From NCBI GenBank assembly GCA_905160935.1, contig CAJHZI010000184.1, positions 880,501 to 944,500 of the forward strand: a stretch of DNA of 64,000 nt. The letters are read 5' to 3'. The notes under the pieces are model-generated. The model ran no database searches. It was not told the DNA's origin and was given only the letters and a program-made list of their open reading frames with translations. The stretch is from Enchytraeus crypticus (lineage: Eukaryota; Annelida; Clitellata; Enchytraeida; Enchytraeidae). Numbering within the stretch: position 1 is the stretch's first letter; each line of letters starts with the position of its first letter. The translations under genes were made by a program, and so were the position numbers. Shown one piece after another: positions 1 through 10,023 of the stretch.

Positions 1-570
1 CTTTATTACGACCAAACGATGATTATTGCTTAAACTTCCGGTTTAGTCAATGGCAAATATTTCGGCTATTCAGACCCTACATCCCCGCTGATCGATTATA
101 TTTCCTTTATAGTTTAATAATCGCGACTGAAAGCCACTTCACCGTCAAGATCTGCTTCATTTGTTAACGTCTATGCACTCCGTTCTGATTATGACAGAAA
201 AACTTTATATGTACCAATACATTATTGCAATTACCTGTGCAGCCTGGTTCGGGCGCTTTTGATGGTCCAGTAAAAATCTTATTGCCTCGGTATTGATAGC
301 AGGAGAACGTGTCACATATTTCTTTAAATTAATTGGATATTTTAGCGTTCGTTGTATTTGACCAACTAGCCTTGCAGCAATCAGCCAGCTCATTAACGTC
401 GGGCAAAGAAATCTACTTTAAAAATGATATTGAATTTACTATTCTAGTCTCTAATTTAATATTAAATAGCATTTACCATTAGAGTTTCGTGTTCACACTT
501 GAGACATTAGTCGTGAGACTGATAGCAAAGAGAGTAGCGGTTTTATTAAAAACTATTTCCTATTTGACAG
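1..570. other. AT-rich flank, probably intron of the sushi/EGF gene
   Basis: No domain or repeat is recognised here. The first supported exon begins at 571 in the middle of a codon, so a coding exon must lie further left, outside the window, and this stretch is most simply intron. Confidence 0.5.
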
Positions 571-753
571 TGATACGATGTGGATACCCAGAAGTGCCTG
601 AGCGTGGCTACGTCAACGTCACCGGACTATTCTATGGAGGCAGGGCGAGGTTCTGGTGCGACCCTGACCTTACAATGGTAGGCGGTGACACGCTGGTATG
701 CACCAATCAGAGCACGTGGAATGATAGCGTACCCACATGCCATCTGAGCAGAG
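571..753 (+). CDS. Exon: sushi module 1
   Basis: The acceptor is TATTTGACAG and the donor is GAG|GTTTGT. It encodes a module beginning [12 protein letters not shown] with Cys in the four sushi positions, ending [12 protein letters not shown]. The exon enters with two bases of a split codon and leaves one base (G). Confidence 0.85.
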
Positions 754-3700
754 GTTTGTAGGCGAATTCTATAATAATAATTTACTAGTTTATACGTATT
801 CTTTATCGTAAGTACAATCATATATTAATCTAGATGATAATCTGCTTGGAAAGCCGTGTTGTGCAGCGCTAGAATGCTTGCATCTGGAACAAGTTTACGA
901 GTTTGAGATTGGGTTTGCGACATGATTTTTTTCTGGAGGGGTACATAAAAATCCCATGCGCTGTGTCTAGTGTAACAGTTTATCTAATCTAACAGTTTAG
1001 ATCCAGCAATTAAGTTTTTCTGCGTTTTAATTGTATTCCGATTGTTGATTGCCGAATTTCCAACAAAATACTGGACGCTGGGAGGTCTAGATTGCTTATT
1101 AAAGAAATTACGCCGGACTGGGAGTACCGATAGAAAGAAGGGCAGTGGGCGACCGAAAAGCATAAGAATTGAGCATTCTGTACCGATTGATTTACTTAAA
1201 CTGAATATGTTCTGTCGCGCATATTTTCAAGCACTGCTTCAACGCAAAAATAATAATTAACAGTCACTTACCGTTATTTTATAGCAAATGTTATCCTGAT
1301 TATACCCATGCAAGAAGTTAAGAACACGGTTCACTAATACCAAAGTTATGGGCTAGAGACTGCGCACATGTTTTTTTACTCACAGTGTATTTTAGTATCT
1401 TTAAATAATGAATTACGTTGAAGTTGGCTGCAACTTTGTGATGATTGATGTAAAACAGAAGTTGGTATAATTCTACATTAGAGCTTCATAATAATAGTTC
1501 ATTAATACAACAGTGGCGTGTGTCAACTTTCTATAAGATGTGTTATCTGCTTGTCATGTATTATGTTGTATAAATTCGTGCAATGTTATATATTTGTGCA
1601 TTGTTATATATTTGTATAAATGCGGTAGTGTATATTTCTCTCTAACTTTAATGAAGCGTTATTTAGATTCATATTGTATACTTTCTCAAATTTGCGATGT
1701 CAATATTTTCATGTTATCTGTAATATGCATATATATTTCAATAACTATTACACAGTATTTATTGCGGCTGTAATTGTGATACAATCTTAAGTGCATATTT
1801 TGCCAATTTTGCAATCAATGTCGTCTACCTTGATAAATTTATTTGTTACAATCATTGTTTATTTTAATATTTAAGCGAAGGTATTATAAATTCTATGTTC
1901 ATTCATGACAATTAATAGCACAATAGATAGTTTCAGAATCTTATTTCATATATTTTAGGACGCTGTGGTCGCCCATCTGTTAACGAAACTGAGTTAGTAT
2001 TGCTAGGGCGGAGCTATGAAGTGGGGGACAAACTAGCCTATGTGTGTCGAGGGGGGCTCTCTCCCGTGTCCCCCACCCCATCCGTCTGTCTGGCAAATGG
2101 GACTTGGAGTCCTTATCCAAGGTGTCAAGGTAAATATTCTTATTTTACCCGTGTTGTGTCCGGGTTGCTGAAGAATAAACAAACCGTGGGCTGTACTTGT
2201 CGTAAAAGGCGACAAAGCACTAAGCTCCAAACAAACGTCAGAAAGGGCATTCGGTTGGTGAGCGCCTAGGCCCCAGAAATTGCTGCAAAATTTTCTAATC
2301 CCGACCCTTGTTAAATTGAGATTCATAGGAAGACGACGATGATGATGATGATGATGATAAATTGTTGTGGGCCGAGCCGGTGGCTTGTTGGTAAGTTGTT
2401 CGACAGCGGATCAGTAAGTGCATGGTTCAAATTCAGTGCCCTCTCCGTCACTGACATTTTATTCGAGCAAGAAACTGACACTAACCTTTGGCTTTAGCTC
2501 TTGTATTTTCTAAATCTGCTCTGATTCTTTGCATTCGGAATCACCACACTATAGTCACATAATCAACTGATCCACTCGAAGCACTCATGCTTCGCTCAGT
2601 ATCATGGAAACTGAAAGCCTTAAACTGACATGGCGTGACTGCATCGTACCTATTTATTTACATTTTAAACTAATAACTAACTAACTTAGTTACTTTTTAA
2701 CTAACTAACTTTCTTTTTATTGATTTACAGCCATGTGCAAATTTTCTTGTCAGAATGGAGGAACTTGTGTTAAAACAAATATCTGCAAATGTCCGTCTGG
2801 ATTCGGTGGCAGATTTTGTGAAAAAGGTAAAAATTTGAAAGTCTTCAAATGCATGTATTTTTATGAGTTTTATTATTTTTCTCATATACTTTATTTTCTC
2901 ATTATTTCTTGTTTCGTCGGAATAATATAGTAACCATCTATAACACTAATAATTTTAATTTTTTCTCACATTCTGCGCTTTTTAAAAACCTTATCATCAA
3001 TTCATGTAAAATGAACTTTTAGCTCTTACATAAAATAATGCTTGACAATAGTATAGGCTATGAATTTCACCATTTGAATTCATGGTTGTTTATTTAATCA
3101 GATTTACTTAATAAGAACACGAAAATGGTCATAAAACACCAAAACGGTTCATTGCTATTAAACTATCGTAGATTGTTTCAGCAATTCTGTTTCATTGTGT
3201 TCTTCAGCCAGCTGTATGCTACCATGCATGAATGGAGGGCGATGCAGTGGACCCTATACATGCGACTGTCCTCATGGATTTGAAGGTCCTAGGTGTGAAA
3301 AACGTAAGAAGATTTACCATCTTATGATGATCATCTTAATATAATCTTATCATCTTCCCTGCTTGTGGCAAAAAAGGCACAAACAGTCATTAATTAATGG
3401 TTATTAAGTAAAACTAAAGTAATTATTAATTAACTTTTTCTGTGAATATGTTAGTTGTAGAGAGGATTTAATTCTTATTAAACGCCTGTATCTTTCATTT
3501 TAAAAACTTTCTATCCATAAACCGTTTGGAAAATCTTTGAAATCACTTACTATGATGTAGCTTGCTTCTTAGAACTGCAATTATATTAATGTTTCAGTCG
3601 AGATTTATATCTATTGTCTATTATTTATTGTGTATTTATATCTATTATATCTCGCTTCACATTCACAGATCAAGTACCTAATTGATGAGTAATTTGTTGT

Positions 3701-3854
3701 CTACATGTTTATAGCGATATGCGAGAGACCGTGCGAGAACGAGGGCTACTGCTTCAAGCCCAACAGATGTCTCTGCAGACACGGTTTCGTTCCTCCATTC
3801 TGCGAGAGGTAAGTAAAATATGTATTAAATGGTTCACTCAGATATATCTATATA

Positions 3855-3919
<65 letters not shown>

Positions 3920-3920
3920 G

Positions 3921-3960
<40 letters not shown>

Positions 3961-4976
3961 TCACACAGTGCTACCAAGCACTCATCACCAGATCGAGATA
4001 TCACCTGCTTTTATGGTACAATGGTTACTCTGACGTGTTATATTTTACTGGGTAAAGTATCAATGTAGAAGATACACAGAAAGAGAGAGAGAGGGAAAGG
4101 GAGATAGAGAGAGAGAGAGAGTGAAAGAGAGAGATAGAGAGAGAGGGAGAGGGAGAAAGAAAGAGAGATGGAGAAATAGAGAGAAAGAAAAAAAGAATTA
4201 CATTTATTTCAAGAACCACACTCAGCACATTCAAAAAACGTACACAAGGCCGTCAAAGAGGTTACAAGTTACCTATCTAGTTGACCACCCATCACACATA
4301 CAAGAAGTTCAAAGTATATAGCGTAATCATGCTCTTTCCAAAATGGCGACCCAGGTGAAGAGTGCCCAGATGTTAGGGTGAAGTACTGTTAAGTTACGCT
4401 GTTAGATCAGTCTATTATCCCTTAGCATGGCTTCAATTCTCTAACGGTGATAGAGACTTGCTGATGTGCTATGTCAATGTGCTCGATAATTATAATCTAT
4501 ACATTTAATTAGTATTATCACTGGTTTGTGTAATTATACCAATTATCATATTATAATAAAGCTCATAAAATGTAACAACTATAAAGTGGGTTTAACTTAT
4601 CTTGGTCACATGAGTGTCAGAGAGTGTTCGGTAAGAATTAAAACATTCACAGGACTGGTAATATGGATAATTGACTAAACTACGTAATGGTTAGACATGT
4701 TACATTATAAGTGATAAATATCATCATAGACGATCATTTCACTAAATGTGTGTTCATAAAAATAACACGTGTTTTACTGTAGTGTTTCATCTAATTTCAC
4801 AAAACAGTTTATATAAAAATTAAATTTCCATAAATCGTATCGTTGCTTATAAACCTAAATTATAAACCAATAATAGTGGTATTTTAGGTACCAGTATTAA
4901 AATTAGAATAATACAACTTTGGTTCTCTTTCAGATCTCGACTCGGTCCAGTCAACCTTAGCAGCACTGGAAGATGA
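571..4976 (+). CDS. Sushi (CCP) and EGF repeat extracellular protein, 3' part of gene
   Basis: Six exons join in one frame: 571-753, 1959-2129, 2731-2826, 3208-3303, 3715-3808, 4934-4976. Exons 1 and 2 each encode one sushi/CCP module (four Cys, the conserved Trp before the last Cys, and Gly/Tyr/Phe core residues). Exons 3, 4 and 5 each encode one complete six-Cys EGF module of the short type with C-x3-C at the start and C-x-C followed by GF near the end. Exon 6 adds about 14 residues and a TGA stop. Introns before exons 1-5 are phase 1, the usual class for shuffled extracellular modules; the last is phase 2. Such proteins are secreted or membrane-tethered adhesion or matrix factors. The start codon, signal peptide and any further domains lie left of the window, so the exact family (SVEP1-like or another sushi/EGF protein) cannot be fixed. 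An AATAAA at 5285-5290 follows the stop, just after a tandem repeat. Confidence 0.85.
754..1958 (+). other. Intron with a mariner-like remnant
   Basis: About 1.2 kb intron between the two sushi exons. It holds the mariner-like fragment at about 1025-1387; the rest (1390-1958) is unremarkable AT-rich sequence. Confidence 0.7.
1025..1387 (+). mobile_element. Mariner-like element remnant, copy 1
   Basis: The sequence from 1042 encodes a transposase N-terminal helix-turn-helix segment ([15 protein letters not shown], then [17 protein letters not shown]) that breaks off after about 50 codons. It then jumps to sub-terminal DNA and a 3' terminal inverted repeat ending TTTACTCACAGTG at 1387, followed by TA. 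The same terminus occurs in the elements at 23872-25102 and 26270-26864. No matching left terminus is visible, so this copy is 5'-truncated; the left boundary is approximate. Confidence 0.7.
1959..2129 (+). CDS. Exon: sushi module 2
   Basis: The acceptor is TATTTTAG and the donor is CAAG|GTAAAT. It encodes [16 protein letters not shown] through [11 protein letters not shown], a second sushi module. Both boundaries are phase 1, so the exon is symmetrical. Confidence 0.88.
2149..2358 (+). mobile_element. SINE family A, full-length copy
   Basis: It starts at CCGTGTTGTGTCCGGGTTG, contains TCGTAAAAGGCGACAAAGC and CATTCGGTTGGTGAGCGCC, and ends in a CCCGACCC..AATTGAGATT block followed by a (GAT)n tail. 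Near-identical order recurs at 8717, 28050, 28995, 38011 and 44450, which defines the family. It lies in the intron after sushi exon 2. Confidence 0.75.
2367..2500 (+). mobile_element. SINE family C (tRNA-like)
   Basis: It carries A-box-like TGGCTTGTTGGTAAG and B-box-like GGTTCAAATTC about 50 nt apart, then CCGTCACTGACA and a body ending ..AACCTTTGGCTTTAGC. Relatives occur at 18400, 43240, 43800 and 57440. A working tRNA gene is unlikely because the acceptor ends do not pair. Confidence 0.6.
2731..2826 (+). CDS. Exon: EGF module 1
   Basis: The acceptor is TTGATTTACAG and the donor is AAAG|GTAAAA. A 96-nt symmetrical phase-1 exon encodes [20 protein letters not shown] through GRFCEK, with all six EGF cysteines. 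Confidence 0.9.
3208..3303 (+). CDS. Exon: EGF module 2
   Basis: The acceptor is TGTTCTTCAG and the donor is AAAC|GTAAGA. A 96-nt symmetrical exon encodes [20 protein letters not shown] through GPRCEK, with six cysteines. It is too short to show as an ORF of its own. Confidence 0.9.
3715..3808 (+). CDS. Exon: EGF module 3
   Basis: The acceptor is CATGTTTATAG and the donor is GAGAG|GTAAGT. It encodes [20 protein letters not shown] through PPFCER, with six cysteines. It enters in phase 1 and leaves two bases, so the next intron is phase 2. A longer open frame over the same bases is in another frame and runs into the TA repeat. Confidence 0.88.
3850..3955. repeat. (TA)n microsatellite
   Basis: About 100 bp of TA dinucleotides with a few G or T interruptions, directly downstream of the EGF-3 donor site. 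Confidence 0.95.
4078..4200. repeat. (GA)n-rich purine tract
   Basis: An imperfect GA tract with GGGA and GATA interruptions, in the last intron of the sushi/EGF gene. Confidence 0.9.
4640..4775 (+). mobile_element. SINE family G, 3' part
   Basis: The segment runs ..ACATTCACAGGACTGGTAAT.. through AAGTGATAAATATCATCAT to CGATCATTTCACTAAATGTG. It is collinear with 44310-44440, where a tRNA-like head precedes the same body. Confidence 0.55.
4934..4976 (+). CDS. Terminal coding exon of sushi/EGF gene
   Basis: The acceptor is GGTTCTCTTTCAG. With the two bases carried over from EGF-3 it reads [14 protein letters not shown] then TGA. The frame fits, but the exon has no recognisable domain, so it is supported only by splice signals and phase. 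Confidence 0.65.
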
Positions 4977-5074
4977 AGCCCAATTGAAGTGATGTTCGTT
5001 TAAAATCCGGTTTTTTTGTAGTGCATGTATCTAGAGCCGCAATTTTCAAAATAGCCTGTAATACACTAATTCAA

Positions 5075-5264
5075 ATTTAATAATTATTACATTTAATAAT
5101 TATTACATTTAATAATTATTACATTTAATAATTATTACATTTAATAATTATTACATTTAATAATTATTACATTTAATAATTATTACATTTAATAATTATT
5201 ACATTTAATAATTATTACATTTAATAATTATTACATTTAATAATTATTACATTTAATAATTATT
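5075..5264. repeat. 16-bp AT tandem array with palindromic core
   Basis: About 12 nearly perfect copies of ATTTAATAATTATTAC. Each unit contains the self-complementary 12-mer TAATAATTATTA. The array starts about 100 bp after the sushi/EGF stop codon and ends just before an AATAAA (5285-5290), so it probably lies in the 3' UTR. Confidence 0.95.
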
Positions 5265-6479
5265 GTGTAATATTTTTATAATTTAATAAATATATTATAT
5301 TGACTATTAATTTATATTAATTAGATTAAAAGAAGCCATTGTAATTGACTTTCCGCTAATTAATTATCTGATTGCCAGCAGAGAGCAGAGAGTGTAGGCT
5401 AGTTTTAAAAACTGATTTTACGTACACTAGATGAAGAATTGAATTTATGTACTAACTTACTCGTTGTCAAATTCAATGACTGCATTATTTACATCCAAAT
5501 GAGAATACCATGCAGCACACATGATAGCAGCTGTTGTAACTAACGATGAATCTATGTAACTTACTTATTAACGTCTCATTGAGAAGGAGTAAGTTTAATT
5601 TTTGAATTTTTCTCAAATTGGTTGATACCTATGGAATTAATTTGATTCCAGATTGATTTTTCCACCGACTTCGGTACATTTTATTGTAGGCTTCTAAGAT
5701 ATCATTATATGATTATTCAGATATAGTTATGTCTAAAACAAAAACAAAAATAACAGCCACAATTAACAAATATGCCAAATTGGCAGGCAACAATGCAAAT
5801 ATCAATTCTATTCTAAATTTGTATTATAGTGAAGCATGAGCATGTATTTTTTGATTGTTTTGCAAACGAATGTATCTCAAACTTGTTTACTCTATTTTAA
5901 ATCTTTTCTATTTACAAATTTTCTCAAAATAATTGCAGTTCTAAGTCCATTCTGTGTTTTAAACTAACATTTTATTTGAAATTATTTACTGACTGATATT
6001 AACTCAAAGTGTGGAATTGTCATACGTTAAATTGAGCGATGAATTCAGTTATAAAAATAGGCCTTACTGAAATTTGACTCTTTGTATTTAATGAAAGAAC
6101 CAGTAAATCCTAACATGTCTTAACTTAGTATACTTCAGACTATTTGTATAACTCAGCTGATACTTCTGTACCAAGTCGCTACAATGTATTCGAGCAACCA
6201 AATCGTCGTACCAGTTCTTATTCGCTTAACAAGGGAATAATAGCAGTTGATTATAACTTTATTTATTTTTCAAAGCTAATCTTTATTTTAACAATTATAA
6301 CCAGCCCAAAAAACTATATACACTTTTAATTTGGCATTCAGTATTAAGAACATTTCTTAAAATCTCTATCGTCCAAGAAGTTTGCTGATCGGTATGAATT
6401 TTGTAACAATGTAAGACATTTAAGTTTCTTCTACGTCGATATAAACCGAGAGAAATAATAGAGCTGAGTTTAGCTTCAA

Positions 6480-6570
6480 TAATGGTTCAAATTAATAGCA
6501 GAAGCTGGATTTGAAACTCGCAATTACTGATCAGCAGTAGAGAACGTTACCAACCGGTCCACTGGCCTCT
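6480..6570 (-). mobile_element. SINE family C fragment
   Basis: The minus strand reads a TACCAACCGGT-type A-box region and TTTGAAACTCGC in the B-box position, as in other family C copies. It is short and degenerate. Confidence 0.4.
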
Positions 6571-6752
6571 GTATTTTATATTAAAGGGAATGATAGACTG
6601 TCAAGAATTATTACGCAGTATCGAGTGAATTTAACATTTCACACATGCGTTGTGCACGTTATAAGACTTCAAGAAAAACAAGTTTAACGTCCTTTTCCGT
6701 ACCACTAGGAGACTGTCAGAGAAGCAGCCATGGTAGAATTCGCAACTACATA

Positions 6753-6887
6753 TGGCCTCTGGTTGGAGCCAGTGACTACATCGGTAAGATACGCGACCGT
6801 GGATCAGTATGTGCGGGGCTCAAATACTGAGCTCGCCCGTCACTGACATCGCTATCGAGTGAAGATATTGTCGTTAACGCTAGCTTA
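6753..6887 (+). mobile_element. SINE family B
   Basis: The order TTGGAGCCAGTGACTACATC, GACCGTGGATCAGT, GGGGCTCAAATAC, CTCGCCCGTCACTGACATCG and GTTAACGCTAGCTTA matches the other family B copies (21960, 30044, 47560, 52655). Confidence 0.7.
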
Positions 6888-7269
6888 ACTTTCTTGCTTA
6901 CGAGGAATAAAATATTTCAGTGAGCATTATTAAAACAACTGGACGTTTAGATGTTTTTTTTAAATACAAACATATGTACAGTATATCACAGAACAGCAAT
7001 TCGTCCGAATGGAAGAAGCAATACGATAGCAATATCAAAGTAATAATATTAAAAATACGTCGTAACCATGTAGTACCTGAATGAAAAGAGATCTTTAATT
7101 GGTAGTCGCTCATATCACGTGCAATAATTGATAAAATAACTAATTACCACAAGTCATGTCCGGTAATTGATTGACTAACACGTCAAATTCACTAACTAAT
7201 TAACTAAAACATGTCAAATTATCACTATATGCCACGTGAAGCAACAATTACCACTACTAATGGCATGCA

Positions 7270-7357
7270 AATATGTATCATTATGCAATATATATTTACT
7301 GTATGTATATATATATTCAGTGCATATACATGTACATGCATATATACTCTATATGTC

Positions 7358-7397
<40 letters not shown>

Positions 7398-7420
7398 ATG
7401 TATACCTTATACATTTACAT
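7270..7420. repeat. TA/CATA-rich stretch with (TA)n core
   Basis: Degenerate TATATG/CATATA sequence around a pure (TA)n run of about 26 bp near 7364-7390. Confidence 0.85.
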
Positions 7421-8716
7421 ATGACTTTGCAGTGATCTACCTGAGCAAATATTCAGTAAAGCCACTAATAGTCATGGCATAAAAATAGCTGATATTGCAT
7501 AAAATACACGAAACATGGGCTGACAGTATCTGTCAATATCTGATATTTACGATTGATGATGTGATCCATATCATATTTGCCATAACGTAAGTTTAACAGT
7601 GCTGACCCGTTAAAATCCTTGCCATCTACTTAGTGCATTTTCTTCTTCAAATGTTTTTATCCATCATTGCACTCAGTGTTAACATCTATGCGCATGCATT
7701 ATTAAGTAAAAATAGCAATAACATTGTAATACTGTTTCTTGATTAATCATGAAATCATTGGAATACGGTAAATACTATATTGTAATTATTCACCTATCTA
7801 ACGATCAATAAAATATAGTAGTGACAATAGAGTTATGACATGCCCATAGCATAAGTCAATTCAGAAGACGCCCACGAACGCGGCAAATAGAGGCAGACAT
7901 GTCGACAAGCGGACCTTCCAGAAAAGCCGGATTAACGCTAAGAAAAAGACGATGAAAATAGAGTTAGACAACGATTAGTTAAATTAGCATTCGTTGTCAA
8001 CTGCTACTAGACAAGTTTGAAGAAGGTAGGATGTTAAAGTTTACTTCAAAACCAGCTTAATCTAAGTACTGAACAGAACTAAGAGCCGTTCCATACAATT
8101 GTCCTAAATATACACTAGGCCAATATCACAGGCAAGCAATAAACAATTATCCGTATTATTTATTGAACAGTTGTGCATAATATGACATCTTTCTACACAA
8201 CAGAAGTTTTCAATGATAGATACCCTTTTATAGAATTGAAACCCATTGAAAATATTGAAAGGTAACCTACTTTATACGTGAAATTTACCTTTTTAAACTA
8301 CACCTTGGAAGAGAAATGTATTTAAATTAATCCAAGTTTGAATTTCTTCACAAATACTAGAAGTTCTTTAACTAAGTATGTATTTCACGGAGGCTCGTAT
8401 TTTCAATTTTCATAAGAACTGGATCGTCTCTGAATCTCTCGTAATCAATAAGAAACGGGCGTCAAACTTATTCAGCGGTTAAACCTATATCGCTGCAATT
8501 AGCATAAATTATATTAATATAACTGAAAACATTCAATAAATTAAACAATCACATGGAATCCTGCAGAAGTCATTGATCAGGAATGTGTGCCTGCAGGATT
8601 ACCGGACTAGACGACACCCGATGTCACTCTCTGCAAGAATCATGAGACATCGATCTCCTCTGAAACAGAATTATAATTTCATATTAATCCATCCATTAAT
8701 AGAACATTAAACATTT

Positions 8717-8850
8717 TAGGCATCATCGTCATCATCTTCCTTTAAATCCCAGGTTAACTGGGGTCAGGATTAGAAAATTCTGCAGCAATTTCTGGAGCTT
8801 AGGCAGTGCACTCACCAGCCGAATGCCCGTTCTGACGTTGGTTTGAATTT
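8717..8850 (-). mobile_element. SINE family A
   Basis: On the minus strand it ends with ..CTGGGATTTAAAGGAAGATG and a (GAT)n tail. On the plus strand TTTCTGGAGCTTAGGC and CCCGTTCTGACGTTGG mark the body. The 5' head is missing. Confidence 0.7.
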
Positions 8851-9063
8851 AATATTTAATACTAATACAAAAACCGTTAATGAGTAAGCGTGAACTTTTT
8901 TTAAATAAAAAATTAATTCCCTATGACGTATATCCTGTGATAGGTTCATTTTGCACACCAGTAAATAACGCAGCGAAATGGAAACAAAGTCTTTGTACAA
9001 ATTTGTCAAATAAATGCTTTAAATATCTTAAAATGATTTACGGAATATAGTTTTTATGTTAAT

Positions 9064-9267
9064 TTATGTAAAACTTGCATGCCAACCTTCTTCGTCGGTG
9101 TCACTGAGATCTGACTCTGAGTTGAAATGCATGGCTCTTGCCTCCACCCCTTCGCACTGATAAGCCGGTCCACTCTGAATCCTGGTAAGCCTTTCCATCA
9201 GAGATTTCTGCTTTAATATCAGCTTTCTATGCAGCGCTTCCCGTCTCTCCAGCTTTTGTTGTAATTC
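9064..9267 (-). CDS. MXD-like exon 5: leucine zipper and acidic tail
   Basis: The acceptor (minus strand) is TTGAAACAG. It begins in phase 0 with [16 protein letters not shown], gives leucines at heptad spacing, then [18 protein letters not shown] and TAA. Upstream in-frame residues MFFLKQ are intronic. Confidence 0.88.
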   Translation of the reverse strand, partial: ELQQKLERREALHRKLILKQKSLMERLTRIQSGPAYQCEGVEARAMHFNSESDLSDTDEEGWHASFT

Positions 9268-9984
9268 CTGTTTCAAGAAAAACAAATAAATTCAACTAGG
9301 TGTTCGTACAGGGTAATTGTAAGCAAGATATTTGTGCCGCTTATTTCAATTTTCTCCGAAAAGACGCCGTAAGGTCAGAAAAGCAAGTCTTACTGAATCT
9401 CATTTCGGAGAAGGATTAGAATTTCGAGGCGATAAGGCGGAGAAATGTTCTTCTACGATATAAGATGAAAATACTAAAACTGAATCAGAATTTAGGAAAT
9501 TTCAGCTTTCTATCCTAGACTCATCATCATCATCTTCTTCCCTCAAATCTCCGTTTAACTAGGGTCAGGTTTCTATTCCAAATTGATTAACGATTTAAGT
9601 GTTGCAAAGCGTGATATACTTATATATTCCTTCTTAAAAGTAAGTCGACAAGCGTAGATATTGAAAAAGACAATAAATACTAATTTAAATGATAATTTTC
9701 GTTTAAATTTATAGGTATAATAAGTATGTATATATGTAAATAATATTGTTAAGAACTTAATGAATACGGCTAATTCAAAGCAGGTATTAGATTCTTGGAA
9801 AACTTATGTACCGAACAATTCCTATTAAGAAGTGCACTTCAGATATCAGTTTAAATAAATAATATGTGATATGGGAAAGAAAAAATTTGAGACAGTCTAT
9901 TGGTATCCCAACCTTTGTTGAACTGGGAAGGGAAGAAGAACTGATTCAAGGGAAGAAGAAGAAGAAGAAGAAGAAGAAGAAGAA

Positions 9985-10023
<39 letters not shown>

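Larger units (their letters stand above)
5265..9063. other. Intergenic interval between two convergent genes
   Basis: It holds the AATAAA at 5285, SINE fragments (6480, 6753, 8717) and a TA-rich stretch near 7270-7420. The rest is featureless AT-rich DNA. A less AT-rich patch near 7865-7965 remains unexplained. The two flanking genes end toward each other here. Confidence 0.6.

Noticed and set aside
2367-2440. tRNA gene
   Set aside because: A and B boxes are present, but acceptor and anticodon stems do not pair; it is a dispersed SINE.
3719-4068. Open frames of 79-104 codons through the EGF-3 exon and TA repeat
   Set aside because: They translate alternating Tyr/Ile from (TA)n, and the part over the exon is out of the EGF frame.
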